Assembly (NCBI GenBank): GCA_016946835.1
Contig: JACVTC010000309.1
Span: 1-50,445, forward strand
DNA length: 50,445 nucleotides
Origin: Neocallimastix lanati (nom. inval.)
Taxonomy: Eukaryota; Neocallimastigomycota; Neocallimastigomycetes; Neocallimastigales; Neocallimastigaceae
Direction of reading: 5' to 3'
Below the pieces are notes generated by a model. It saw only the letters and a program-made list of their open reading frames with translations. It was not told the origin of the DNA and ran no database searches. Shown here piece after piece: positions 1 through 9,127 of this stretch. A program made the translations under genes and the position numbers. Within the stretch, counting starts at the first letter, position 1. Every line of letters starts with the position of its first letter.

Positions 1-432
1 CATCTCTTAGACTACGGTGAACCCTCTTTCCTCTTTGGTCACTAGTCTCTTCATCTTTATGATTTGCCTTTCTCTTTATAACGTTTACTAAGTAATCCAA
101 TTCATTGGAACCATCCGACTCATCATCAAAATCTTCGTAATAATCCGTAGTAGTACCCTCTTGGAAATCAGCAGTTTCTTCATAATAATCATCTTCTTTT
201 AAGTCAACTGTTTTGGGACGATGGCAGACTGAAGCAATTTTTTTGACGATGGGAGTGCTTCTACTCCCTTTTAGTGGTTTAAATGATTTTCATAAAACTT
301 CTTGCGGTTATTTTCCAATATAGAATTTAATTTAGGATAGTTTCATTTGGTATGTCCTTCATTGCTACAAAACCAACAAGTACTAATTTTCATTTCTTTC
401 ATCTTGTTAGTGAGATTTTCTATAGATTAATG
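1..432 (-). pseudogene. Inverted GYP-A gag C-terminal fragment
   Basis: Read on the minus strand this is the 3' part of a Ty3/gypsy gag. A zinc-knuckle start (C-W-F-C, four residues, H) lies near 370-350, followed by an in-frame stop and a Tyr where the last Cys should be. A frameshift follows near 285. An acidic, Tyr- and Asp-rich tail then runs off the left edge of the window. That tail (157 to 1) is the same sequence as the start of the plus-strand GYP-A ORF. The fragment is dead. It is the gag part missing from the plus-strand copy, so the two copies are head-to-head pieces of one family. Confidence 0.75.
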
Positions 433-624
433 ATTTTAACAAACCAAAAACCACAAAAATGTATCTAGGTACTACTACGGATTATTACGAAGATTTTGAT
501 GATGAGTCGGATGGTTCCAATGAATTGGATTACTTAGTAAACGTTATAAAGAGAAAGGCAAATCATAAAGATGAAGAGACTAGTGACCAAAGAGGAAAGA
601 GGGTTCACCGTAGTCTAAGAGATG
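1..624. repeat. Head-to-head inverted repeat, arms 1-157 and 468-624
   Basis: The reverse complement of 1-157 matches 468-624 base for base where I compared it (position x pairs with 625-x). Homology stops abruptly at 158/467. The spacer is 310 bp and holds minus-strand gag sequence. Because the left arm reaches base 1, the inverted duplication may be longer than shown. Confidence 0.9.
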
Positions 625-3600
625 ATTCTAAGCCAATAGTTACTCCAGGTTTACGAAAACAAAAAGAAAATCAATTAAGGGGAACATCGCGACCAGTCAA
701 AAAGCCAACAACTCAATTACATCCTTCGATTATGGCTCAACCCAGAATAGAGAAAGGAAAGAGGATTGAGAAAGAGCTAAGAGATAAGGAAAGAGCTAGT
801 ACTAGTACTTCTGTGGAAAATAATAAAAATAGTAATATTAATATTATTAATGAAGAAACTTCTCAGGAAGGAAATAATTCTAAACAAACTTTAAATAAAT
901 TAATTCAAGAAAAATCATCAGAAAAGTCAACTGAAATTATGCCAACTAGAATTCCAAGAAGAATACAAATGCAAACTGATTGTGATAGTTATGACGTGAT
1001 CAAAGATTTAAACTCCAGTAATTGCAATATTACATTTGGACAATTATTGGACGTTGCTCCAAAAATACGGTCTCAAGTATCTCAAGGACTTAAATTAGAA
1101 AAGAATAATACTAAAATTTCAGGTGCAGTGGATAATATGTGTGCTACTACAATAATAACGAACAATATAGATCATACATATAAAAGTAAACATCATGAAC
1201 CACAAGAAGATGATATTGCTATGGTTGATGCAATAGTAGATGGAGTTCGTGGTAAGGCTTTAATAGATTCATGTAGCAACTTAAGTATTATCACAAAACA
1301 ATTTTTAGACAAACTACCTTATCAGTATGAGCCTATAGGAGTTAGTGCAGGACAAATACGTTTAGCAACGATGAATGATGATTACTCAGAAGATGTGTTA
1401 ATCAAAGTTCCCGTAAAAATTAATGAATTAGAACTACTTGTTACGTGTAGAATTATAGACAAGGAGGATCCATTCTATGATATATTAATCAACCTCAAAA
1501 CTCAAATTGATAACCAGTTATTTATACATCCAATTAGATATAGTCTTTGCCGATTTAATGATCAAGGTTTAATTGAAGAAATTGCATCTATTAATAATGA
1601 ATATGATGACGAAGAAAAATTATTGTGTGTAATCAAGGCATTGAATCACCAAGAAGCTAAGCAACAATTGAAAACGATTGAAGGATTACCACCCATAAAA
1701 TATATATATGACACAGTTTTTCAAAGTACAATTAATTCAAATTATAGAGAAGCTATTACTAAATTACTTGAAGAATATATTGATATAATTGCAACTTCTT
1801 CTGAAGAATTAACACCTTCAGATTTATCACCATACAAAATTATTCTTAAGGAAGGAGTTAAGCCTATTAAACAAAAATTTTATCGACTTAGTAAATTAAA
1901 AACAGATATCTTAAAAGAAGAATTAACCAAACTCATATATAAACGATTAATTGAACCTTCATGTTCAGAATGGTCATCACCAGTAGTACTTGTGCCTAAA
2001 AAGAACGGTAAATGGCGCCTGTGTATTGACTATCGGAAAGTAAATGAAGCAACTAAGAAGGATTCTTATTCTTTACCAAATATTGATGAAATTTTTGATA
2101 GCTTAGATGGAGCAAAAATCTTCTCAACATTAGATCTTTATTCCGGTTATCATCAAATATTAATGGATGATGATAGTGTTGAAATCACTACCTTTACAAC
2201 TAAGTTCGGAAACTACCCATTCAAGGTAATGCCCTTCGGTTTAACAGGTTCTCCAGCTACATTCCAAAGAGAAATGAACCGTATACTATTCCCCTTAATA
2301 GGAAAATGCGTCTATAATTTTATCGATGATATTTTAATCTACTCAAGAACTGAAGAAGAACACCTAGAATATCTTAAACAAGTCTTAGAAATATTCAAGG
2401 AACATAAGTTAAAAATCAATATCGAAAAATGTTCTTTCATGCAAACTGAAGTAGAAGTACTGGGACATAAAGTATCCTCAGAAGGTTTAAGTCCATTGGA
2501 AAACAAAGTTAAAGCTATTAAAGAATGGAAGGCTCCCTCTAACATTCATGAACTTCGATCATTTTTAGGAGCCATTGGATATTATAGAAATTTCATTAAG
2601 GACTTTGCAAAAGTTACTGCTCCTCTCTGCACTCTATTAAGAAAAGGTGTTAAGTTTGAATGGAAAAAGGAACAAGAAGAAAGTTTTAAAATTCTTAAGG
2701 AAAGATTAATCAATGCCCCAATTTTAAGATTTCCTAAATTCGATAGAGAATTTATTATAAGAACAGATGCTTCCTATGATGGTATAGGCGGTGTGCTTTT
2801 ACAAAAGGATGATGAAACTGGAAAGGAACATTCGGTTCATTATATTAGTAGAAGTTTATCTAAATCGAAAAAGAATTATGGAATTACGGATCTAGAAGGT
2901 GCTGCTCTAATTTACTGTATTAATAAATTAAAATCTTATATTATGGGAAATCCTAAGCAAACTATAGTATATACAGACCATAGACCCTTAATCGGATTAC
3001 TTAAAAATAAAAAACCACAAAATTCTCGTCATACTAGATGGTGTTTGACTGTCAGTATGTTAGGAATTGATTTACGATATGAAGCTGTGAAGAATAATGT
3101 TGTTGCAGACGCTTTATCAAGAATGAAAAATGAAAAAGAAAAAGTTGTCTTAACAACACAAATTATCAAAGAACGAAATGAAAACCTACTTTCAAGAACC
3201 ATTAAGGAATTTATTGAAGAAAAATTTACAACAATTGATGGTGTGGACTACTTTGTTGATGGCAATAATTATAGAAAATTAGTTACAGATACAAAAGAAA
3301 AACTTCAATTAATTTTTCAAGCACACAGTATAGGACACGAAGGCTATTACAAGACATACCAACGTTTGAAAAAGAGCTACTATTGGAACAATATGGTTAA
3401 TGACATTAAGCGAATTATAGGTAAATGTGAAAAGTGTCAATTAAATAAGTCTCAACCATACCATGAATCAACGGAAGATAAACCAACTGAAGTGGAAGGA
3501 CCATTTACACACTTAGGATTGGACATTATAGGACCTCTAAGTAAAACCAGAAATAATAATCAATATATAATCGTTGTGGTTGATTATTTTACTAAATGGG

Positions 3601-4211
3601 TTGAAGCAGAGCCCACCGAAAATATTACTTCTCAGGATGTGATAAAATTTTTAATTAATGTATTTGCTCGACACGGTGTACCTCAAATTATCACTACTGA
3701 TAATGGAACACAATTTACATCAGATATGACAAAAATCTTCCTTGATTTATATGATGTATATGTTAAATTTATCACTCCATATCATCCTGAAAGCAATGGT
3801 TTAGTTGAGAATCGTAATAAAGAAATTGGAAAATTATTACAATTACTAGGACAACAACACAAAGAGTGGGATGAAATTTTACCATCTGCACTTTGGGCTT
3901 TAAGAACTACTAAAAACTCAATTACCAACCATTCAAGCTTTGAATTAGTTTATGGAAGGGAGGACCAACAACCTTTTGACATTGCTGCCAGACCAACTAA
4001 GAGTATAAATAAGTCTTCTGACGAAATTCTACTGGAAAAATTTGTATCACACTACCAATGGGTAATGGAGGCCGCATCTAATATCAAAAATGCTTCGAAG
4101 TATTGGGCTACTAGGAGAGAAGAAAAGACCAGTATGAATCAAGCTAAAAGAATAAAACTAGGTGATTTAGTACTAGTAAGAAACTTTAATAGAACTAAAT
4201 TAGAGCCTTAG
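459..4211 (+). CDS. Ty3/gypsy Gag-Pol polyprotein, 5'-truncated (GYP-A)
   Basis: The 1250-residue ORF codes for retrotransposon protease, reverse transcriptase, RNase H and integrase. The order PR-RT-RH-IN is that of Ty3/gypsy. The N-terminus lacks the gag domain and zinc knuckle, and the first Met lies at the inverted-repeat junction, so this is a truncated frame. The protease site near residue 270 reads I-D-S-C-S, with Cys where Gly of DSG/DTG is expected. The RT box is F-I-D-D (621-624). RNase H has TDAS and the later TDHRP. Integrase has an HHCC finger (about 955-990) and the triad D1022, D1081, E1117 (D-35-E). A TAG stops the frame before its natural C-terminus. The Cys and the stop suggest inactivity, though the enzymatic core is well preserved. 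Confidence 0.93.
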   Translation: MYLGTTTDYYEDFDDESDGSNELDYLVNVIKRKANHKDEETSDQRGKRVHRSLRDDSKPIVTPGLRKQKENQLRGTSRPVKKPTTQLHPSIMAQPRIEKGKRIEKELRDKERASTSTSVENNKNSNINIINEETSQEGNNSKQTLNKLIQEKSSEKSTEIMPTRIPRRIQMQTDCDSYDVIKDLNSSNCNITFGQLLDVAPKIRSQVSQGLKLEKNNTKISGAVDNMCATTIITNNIDHTYKSKHHEPQEDDIAMVDAIVDGVRGKALIDSCSNLSIITKQFLDKLPYQYEPIGVSAGQIRLATMNDDYSEDVLIKVPVKINELELLVTCRIIDKEDPFYDILINLKTQIDNQLFIHPIRYSLCRFNDQGLIEEIASINNEYDDEEKLLCVIKALNHQEAKQQLKTIEGLPPIKYIYDTVFQSTINSNYREAITKLLEEYIDIIATSSEELTPSDLSPYKIILKEGVKPIKQKFYRLSKLKTDILKEELTKLIYKRLIEPSCSEWSSPVVLVPKKNGKWRLCIDYRKVNEATKKDSYSLPNIDEIFDSLDGAKIFSTLDLYSGYHQILMDDDSVEITTFTTKFGNYPFKVMPFGLTGSPATFQREMNRILFPLIGKCVYNFIDDILIYSRTEEEHLEYLKQVLEIFKEHKLKINIEKCSFMQTEVEVLGHKVSSEGLSPLENKVKAIKEWKAPSNIHELRSFLGAIGYYRNFIKDFAKVTAPLCTLLRKGVKFEWKKEQEESFKILKERLINAPILRFPKFDREFIIRTDASYDGIGGVLLQKDDETGKEHSVHYISRSLSKSKKNYGITDLEGAALIYCINKLKSYIMGNPKQTIVYTDHRPLIGLLKNKKPQNSRHTRWCLTVSMLGIDLRYEAVKNNVVADALSRMKNEKEKVVLTTQIIKERNENLLSRTIKEFIEEKFTTIDGVDYFVDGNNYRKLVTDTKEKLQLIFQAHSIGHEGYYKTYQRLKKSYYWNNMVNDIKRIIGKCEKCQLNKSQPYHESTEDKPTEVEGPFTHLGLDIIGPLSKTRNNNQYIIVVVDYFTKWVEAEPTENITSQDVIKFLINVFARHGVPQIITTDNGTQFTSDMTKIFLDLYDVYVKFITPYHPESNGLVENRNKEIGKLLQLLGQQHKEWDEILPSALWALRTTKNSITNHSSFELVYGREDQQPFDIAARPTKSINKSSDEILLEKFVSHYQWVMEAASNIKNASKYWATRREEKTSMNQAKRIKLGDLVLVRNFNRTKLEP

Positions 4212-4343
4212 TTTGTTGGACCTATGAAAGTGGTAAAGAAACAATTCAATACAGTCACTTTAGCGGACCCTGCTACTAATATACAAATGAATCGTAATGT
4301 TCATTTGAAAAATATTGTCAAGTTTAACTCAGCTTCTACCTAG
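4212..4343 (+). pseudogene. C-terminal tail of GYP-A Pol after a premature stop
   Basis: The same frame continues past the TAG at 4209-4211 with a typical integrase C-terminal segment (F-V-G-P-M and then N-R-N-V-H-L-K) and ends at TAG 4341-4343. A single substitution probably created the internal stop. No chromodomain is visible, unlike in GYP-B. Confidence 0.8.
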
Positions 4344-5149
4344 CTTGAGTCTTAGCGGGGGCATCTTAATACAGAATGAACAAATAATACTAATTGTGCT
4401 AGAATAATATAAATTATTCTAACCTTATAGATTATTCTATTCTATATAATTGGAACTTTCCAATATTCTTCAAATATTACTAAATAGAAATCTTAAGTTA
4501 ATAAATCACCAATTAACTTATAATTCCTTTTTGAATTATCGATCCGATTCCATTATAATGTATTAAAAATCTTTAGCCAAGAATATTGTCCTTGCCCACT
4601 TAATATATTAATATTATATTTCTTTTGTAATATGTTATATTGAAAATAATCAAATCTATTTGATTAGTTATTAAAATTTTCGTTATCAATTTAAATTTAT
4701 TTTTAATTACTAAATTTAACTAAACCACAATTAAAATATTCTGTATAATTTCTTTATTTTTATTTTATATATATTAATATTAAACTATTATTAAATGATT
4801 AATAATTCAATAATATAAAACTAATATTTATAACAATAATATTATTAACTAAAATAATTTCAATTTAAATGTTTTATTTATAAAAATAATTAGTAATTAG
4901 TTTATTAAGAAATAGTTAGGCTTTACAAATTTTAATTTGATAAAAAAATATAAATACATGTAATTTTTAGTGAAATAAAATATAATCAATAACTTTCTTT
5001 TTATTAAATAAATAATTATATTATTATTATTTTTCTTTTATAAATTTAAATAAATAAATATTGATTTTAAAACAAATTATCTTTTTTTATTGTAATTTTA
5101 TTATTTGTGTTAATTATTATTATATTCCTAAAATTATATGAACCATACC
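4344..5149 (+). other. GYP-A 3' end (PPT, probable LTR) and AT-rich spacer
   Basis: A G-rich run (about 4353-4360) lies just downstream of pol and is a plausible polypurine tract. The next bases (from about 4366) weakly resemble the GYP-B LTR start, so a 3' LTR probably begins here. I cannot find its end or a second copy. A small hairpin (AGAATAAT/ATTATTCT) lies near 4400-4420. Nothing coding is visible to 5149. Confidence 0.45.
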
Positions 5150-5664
5150 ATGAAGATTTCGTTACAAAAACAAAACATTTAGAAAAACAAATAAATAAAT
5201 AAACTATGTTAGTTCAAATAATAAAAACCATAATTCTGGTATTTTTTCAGAAGATTACAATTTAGAAAATGACGTTTTATTAAAGTGTATCACAACTGAA
5301 TATCAAAATGATTCGGAAACAAAACTTGAACAAACCAATGAAATTTCATCCTGGATTTTAGATTCTGGAGCTTCATTACATATCACTAATTCCATCAGTT
5401 TCCTCAAAAATTTAAAGTATTGCAATGAAAATATTGTACTCCCAAATGGTAACATAGTCACATCACATAAATGTGGTGATTTCATTGGATATTTAAATAA
5501 TAATAAATTTGTATTAAGAAACGTCCATTTTGTACCACATATTACTAAAAATATAATTTCAGTTACTAAACTCATCCAACAATATTATAAGGTCATTTTC
5601 TTTAATAACAAAAATCATTTATGTGCAACCATCTATGATCAATATGGAAACAAAATAATTAATC
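5150..5664 (+). pseudogene. Copia gag-tail and protease fragment (CopR1)
   Basis: Plus-strand reading gives a basic gag tail with a stop near 5195. An open stretch of about 150 codons follows, containing the aspartic protease site W-I-L-D-S-G-A-S and the downstream G-D-F-I-G-Y and I-I-S-V-T-K-L segments usual for Ty1/copia protease. There is no start codon, zinc knuckle or integrase. The similarity ends abruptly at 5664, where an opposite-strand copia fragment begins. The sequence differs from the other copia families in the window, so this is a separate lineage. Confidence 0.8.
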
Positions 5665-6118
5665 TATTTTTAGTGTTGATGTTACTTAATTTATCTTTAA
5701 TTTTTGAAATATCATAGTGTCCAAGACGTCTATGACACAGGTTCATTATTTAATAATTGTTGATTTTCACTTTGTTGATTTCATATTTATTGTTTTGATT
5801 ACCATGTGTGAATTTAGTTGGGTTTTTTGAGATAAAATCCTTAAAAATGTTTTTGTTGTCCGATATTGAATTATAAATTCTTTTTTCATCTTCATTATAA
5901 ATGATAGCTTGAGTTGAATTAGTATTGTTGCTGAATATTATTTTGTAATTTTGTTTAATCAATTGATTTATTGATATTAGGTTTCTTTTGATAAATTTTG
6001 AGTAGAAAACATCTTTTTAGGAAATATTTTTATTCGTCTATGTGACTAAAAAAGTCTCTAATACAACTTGAACGTATTACTTTTCCATCGGCGAATATAA
6101 TATTTGTGTTAAACTTTT
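5665..6118 (-). pseudogene. Copia protease/pre-integrase fragment (CopR2)
   Basis: This matches COP-A about 11885-12335 on the same strand. It codes for the protease C-terminal part and the Asn/Lys-rich segment before the integrase finger. It keeps the frame across the point where COP-A has an extra base (codes L-G-H-Y-D-I-S-K), so here it shows the ancestral state. Other lesions are present near 6015-6110. The fragment abuts CopR1 on the left and an LTR fragment on the right. Confidence 0.82.
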
Positions 6119-6177
6119 ATATTAATTTATATTTTATTTTTATTTATTTATAGTATGACGAATCGTTATTCTTAACA
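6119..6177 (-). repeat. Terminal LTR fragment of CopR2
   Basis: The last ~59 bp of the COP-A-type LTR (compare 8939-8995) are present, ending TAACA. They join pol sequence directly, so gag, leader and most of the LTR have been deleted. The LTR terminus is intact and abuts the ANK upstream module at 6178. Confidence 0.75.
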
Positions 6178-6444
6178 AAGATAATTAATTATAAAAATAG
6201 AAATAGAAAATATAAATAAATATAAATAAATATAAATATATAAATATATAAATAAAATATAAATAAATATATATATAAATAAATAAATATAAATAATTTA
6301 ATTTTATAAATTAATTTAATTCGGACATAACTTTGAATATCCCTTTAAAACTTTATTCTATTTATTTATTTTTAGAAAATAAAAATCTAATTTTTCATTT
6401 TTATTGAAAAGGAGTTTGTTGTTGCAGAAATTTATTATTAATAA

Positions 6445-6560
6445 AATATGAATAAAATATGATATAAAATATGATATAAAATAGTAATAAAATATGAATA
6501 AAATATGATATAAAATATGATATAAAATATGATATAAAATAGTAATAAAATATGAATAAA
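6445..6560. repeat. Tandem repeat of ATGAATAAA/ATGATATAAA units
   Basis: Short units built on AAAATATGAATA, AAAATATGATAT and AAAATAGTAAT recur, forming a higher-order unit of about 65 bp present almost twice. Confidence 0.75.
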
Positions 6561-6897
6561 ATATTTATAATTATTTTTGTTGAAAGTAAAGGAATTTGTG
6601 GTTTATAATTATGTCAGATTTATTAATATATTTTTTGATAAAGAGTTGCACTTAATAATTCTAAATTAAATGATTTTATATTAATACATTGTGGATTATA
6701 CATTATTTATATTACAATATGTTTCAATATATTTGAAGCTTATTTTTCATATATTTCGCATATTCTAACAATTTTATATAGGTTACTCAAATATAATATT
6801 ATTGGTCATATACTTGATAATATGTATTAAAATATATTAACAAAACTCCTTAAAATTATCATTTATGTCCAAAAACTTTTAATATTAATATTGTTAA

Positions 6898-6920
6898 CAT
6901 TTATTTATTTATTTATTTGT

Positions 6921-6955
<35 letters not shown>
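6898..6955. repeat. (TTTA)n microsatellite
   Basis: About 14 copies of ATTT, with one G interruption. Confidence 0.9.
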
Positions 6956-6956
<1 letters not shown>

Positions 6957-7183
6957 ATATTGAATATTTCTTTAATCCTTTTAATTTTAATTTTATTCTT
7001 TTTTATTTTTTTTTTTTTCTCAAATTATCTTATATGAAAATTTATATTTTGTATTTCTTGGTTTATTTTAATTTTTATAAATTTATAATATAAATATTAA
7101 GATATTCCTTTTTTATTTTTTTTTTTTTTTATTTTTTTATAAAATTAAAAAATATAATTATATATTTATTAAATAAATAATAG

Positions 7184-8079
7184 ATTTAGTAGAATCTTAG
7201 TAAACCATGGAGCAGAAATAAATGAAATGAATTTTAATGGTGAAACACCATTATTTAGTGCATGCGAAATTGGAAATAAAGATTTAATGAAATACTTTTT
7301 AGAAAATGGAGCAGATATAAATAAAAAAAAATTGTATAGGGGAAACACCATTATTTATAGTTTGTGAAAATAGACATAAGTAATTAGTGGAATTCTTAGT
7401 AGAACATGGAGCAGATATAATTCAAGAAAATAAATGGAATGGTGATACACCATTATTCATGGAATGTGAAAGTGGAAATAAAGATTTAGTAGAATATTTA
7501 GTAGTAAAATATGGAGTAAATATAAATCAAGAAAATAAATATGGTGAAACACCATTATTTTAACGCATGCAATAGTGGAAAAATAGATTTAGTAGAATAC
7601 TTAATAGAACATGGAGCACTTATAAATCAAAAAAATATACGGAATAGAGAAACACCATTATTTAATGTATACAGAAGTGGAAATAAAAACTTAGTAGAAT
7701 ATTTAGTAGAACCAAGAACTAGTATAGATATAGAAGATAGATATGGTGAAGCACCATTATTTGATGCATGCGCTAGTGGAAATAAAGACTTAGTAAAATA
7801 CTTAATAGAAGAACGTAAAGCAAATATAGAAAAAAAACAATGGAATGATGAAACACCATTATTTTGTGTATGCTCTAATGGAAATAAAGATTTATTCAAA
7901 TACTTAGTAAAACAGGGAGCAGATATAAATAAAGAAAATAACGTTCGTGAAACATCATTATTTAAAGCTTGTAGAAATGGAAATAAAGATTTTGTAAAAT
8001 ATTTAATAAAAAAGAGAGCAAATATAAATAAAGAAGATAAAGATGGTGAAACACTAATTTCTTTGACAGGTAAAATTTA
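7184..8079 (+). pseudogene. ANK-repeat gene, 5'-deleted and frameshifted (psi1)
   Basis: Roughly nine ankyrin repeats of the local type (A-C-x-S-G-N-K-D-L-V-E-Y-L-V-E-H-G-A-D-I-N) are encoded, but the N-terminal module is missing. The upstream module joins straight into mid-repeat at 7184. Lesions are a broken frame and stop at 7195-7200, a frameshift near 7328-7345, an in-frame TAA near 7380 and one extra T near 7556-7561. The longest open segment (7541-8080) starts in the wrong frame for its first codons. ANK repeats normally mediate protein binding. No function is expected from this copy. Confidence 0.88.
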
Positions 8080-8345
8080 GAAATAAATACTTAAAAATAT
8101 ATGGACTATATATAACAAGTAAATCACTATATATTTAAGATCTCTGAAAGTACTAAAAATTGAAAATTATCATATTTAATAAAACATGATGTAAATATAA
8201 ATAAAAAATTGATTATGGAATGAAACCATTAAATTATACAAGTATAATAAAACCTTTTTATATAATAATTGATTATTAAAATTATAATTTAATTAATTTA
8301 GAAATGTGTAAAAATTAAAATAAAATAAAATAAAATAAAATAAAT
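8080..8345 (+). other. Conserved 3' flank of the ANK family
   Basis: No gene. It contains CACTATATATTTAAGATCT (8125-8143) followed by GAAAGTACTAAA, and later AATTTAGAAATGTGTAAAA. The same string and order follow ANK-A (28675 on) and ANK-B (31608 on), so it is a duplicated 3' UTR/terminator region. Confidence 0.6.
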
Positions 8346-8732
8346 GAAATACTACTTAAATTATAAGCTTTTTTTTTTTTTATACTTCTATTTTTATAAA
8401 AGTAATATTCTTTTATTTATTTATTATTTAATAAATAAATTTTAAAATTATATAAAAATAAAAAATAAATAAAAAAAAAATTAAATTAGATAATAATTAA
8501 ATGAAAAAAATTAAGTAGTGTGCTAATTTTTTTTTTTTTTTTTATTTAATTATTAATAATTAATTTTCGGGAGTTATAAATTTAAAAAGGAAGAATATTT
8601 TTTCCCAGATGGTTAAATTTTATTTTTATATAAAATTTTTTATTTTAATGATTAATATTTTTAATTTTTTTAATATTTTTATTATATGATTTCATTTGAA
8701 AATATAAATAAATATTAAATATAAATATAAAT
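8346..8732 (+). other. AT-rich spacer and left part of the psi2 upstream module
   Basis: No gene, only A/T runs. From about 8640 it resembles the start of the ANK upstream module, which resumes at 15029 beyond COP-A. The target-site copy TAAAT is at 8728-8732. Confidence 0.5.
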
Positions 8733-8995
8733 TGTTAAAAGAACAAAATTAGATGACACTCAATTTTTATTAAAAAGATATTAAAGAGTTTTGTTAAAGA
8801 CATGTTTTTTTATTTATTTTATTATTGCATTCTATTTTTATATATATTATTATGGTTATATCTATGTTTTTCAAAAACAAAATATATCCTTTTGTATTTA
8901 TACTTTTTTTTATACAATGAAATTATTTCATTATTTATATTAATTTATATTTTATTTTAATTTATTTATTGTATGACGAATCATTATTTTTAACA
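8733..8995 (-). repeat. COP-A 3' LTR
   Basis: 263 bp, nearly identical to 14761-15023 (one substitution seen, near 8783). The inner side at 8996 carries the PPT, read GAGGAA on the minus strand. Confidence 0.93.
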
Positions 8996-9127
8996 TTCCT
9001 CAAAAATCTAACTAAAAAAAAAACTTAATAATACGAAAAAAAGTTAGATTTTAAACATTCACTTAAAGAATATGATAAAACCTTTTTTTAAAAAAAAAAC
9101 TCAAAAATGAGAAAAAAAAAATTTGTA

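Larger units (their letters stand above)
6178..7183 (+). promoter_or_regulatory. Upstream module of ANK psi1
   Basis: No gene. This AT-rich block is shared with the upstream regions of ANK-A and ANK-B. Landmarks, in order, are AAGATAATTAAT then AAAATAGAAATAGAAA (6178-6210), GGACATAACTTTGAATATCC (about 6323-6342), ATTTTGTATTTCTTGGTTTA (about 7047-7066) and a TTTATTAAATAAATAATAG end (about 7164-7183). Between them lie a tandem array (6445-6560) and a TTTA microsatellite (6898-6955). I infer that it is the promoter region. No experiment is implied. Confidence 0.55.
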
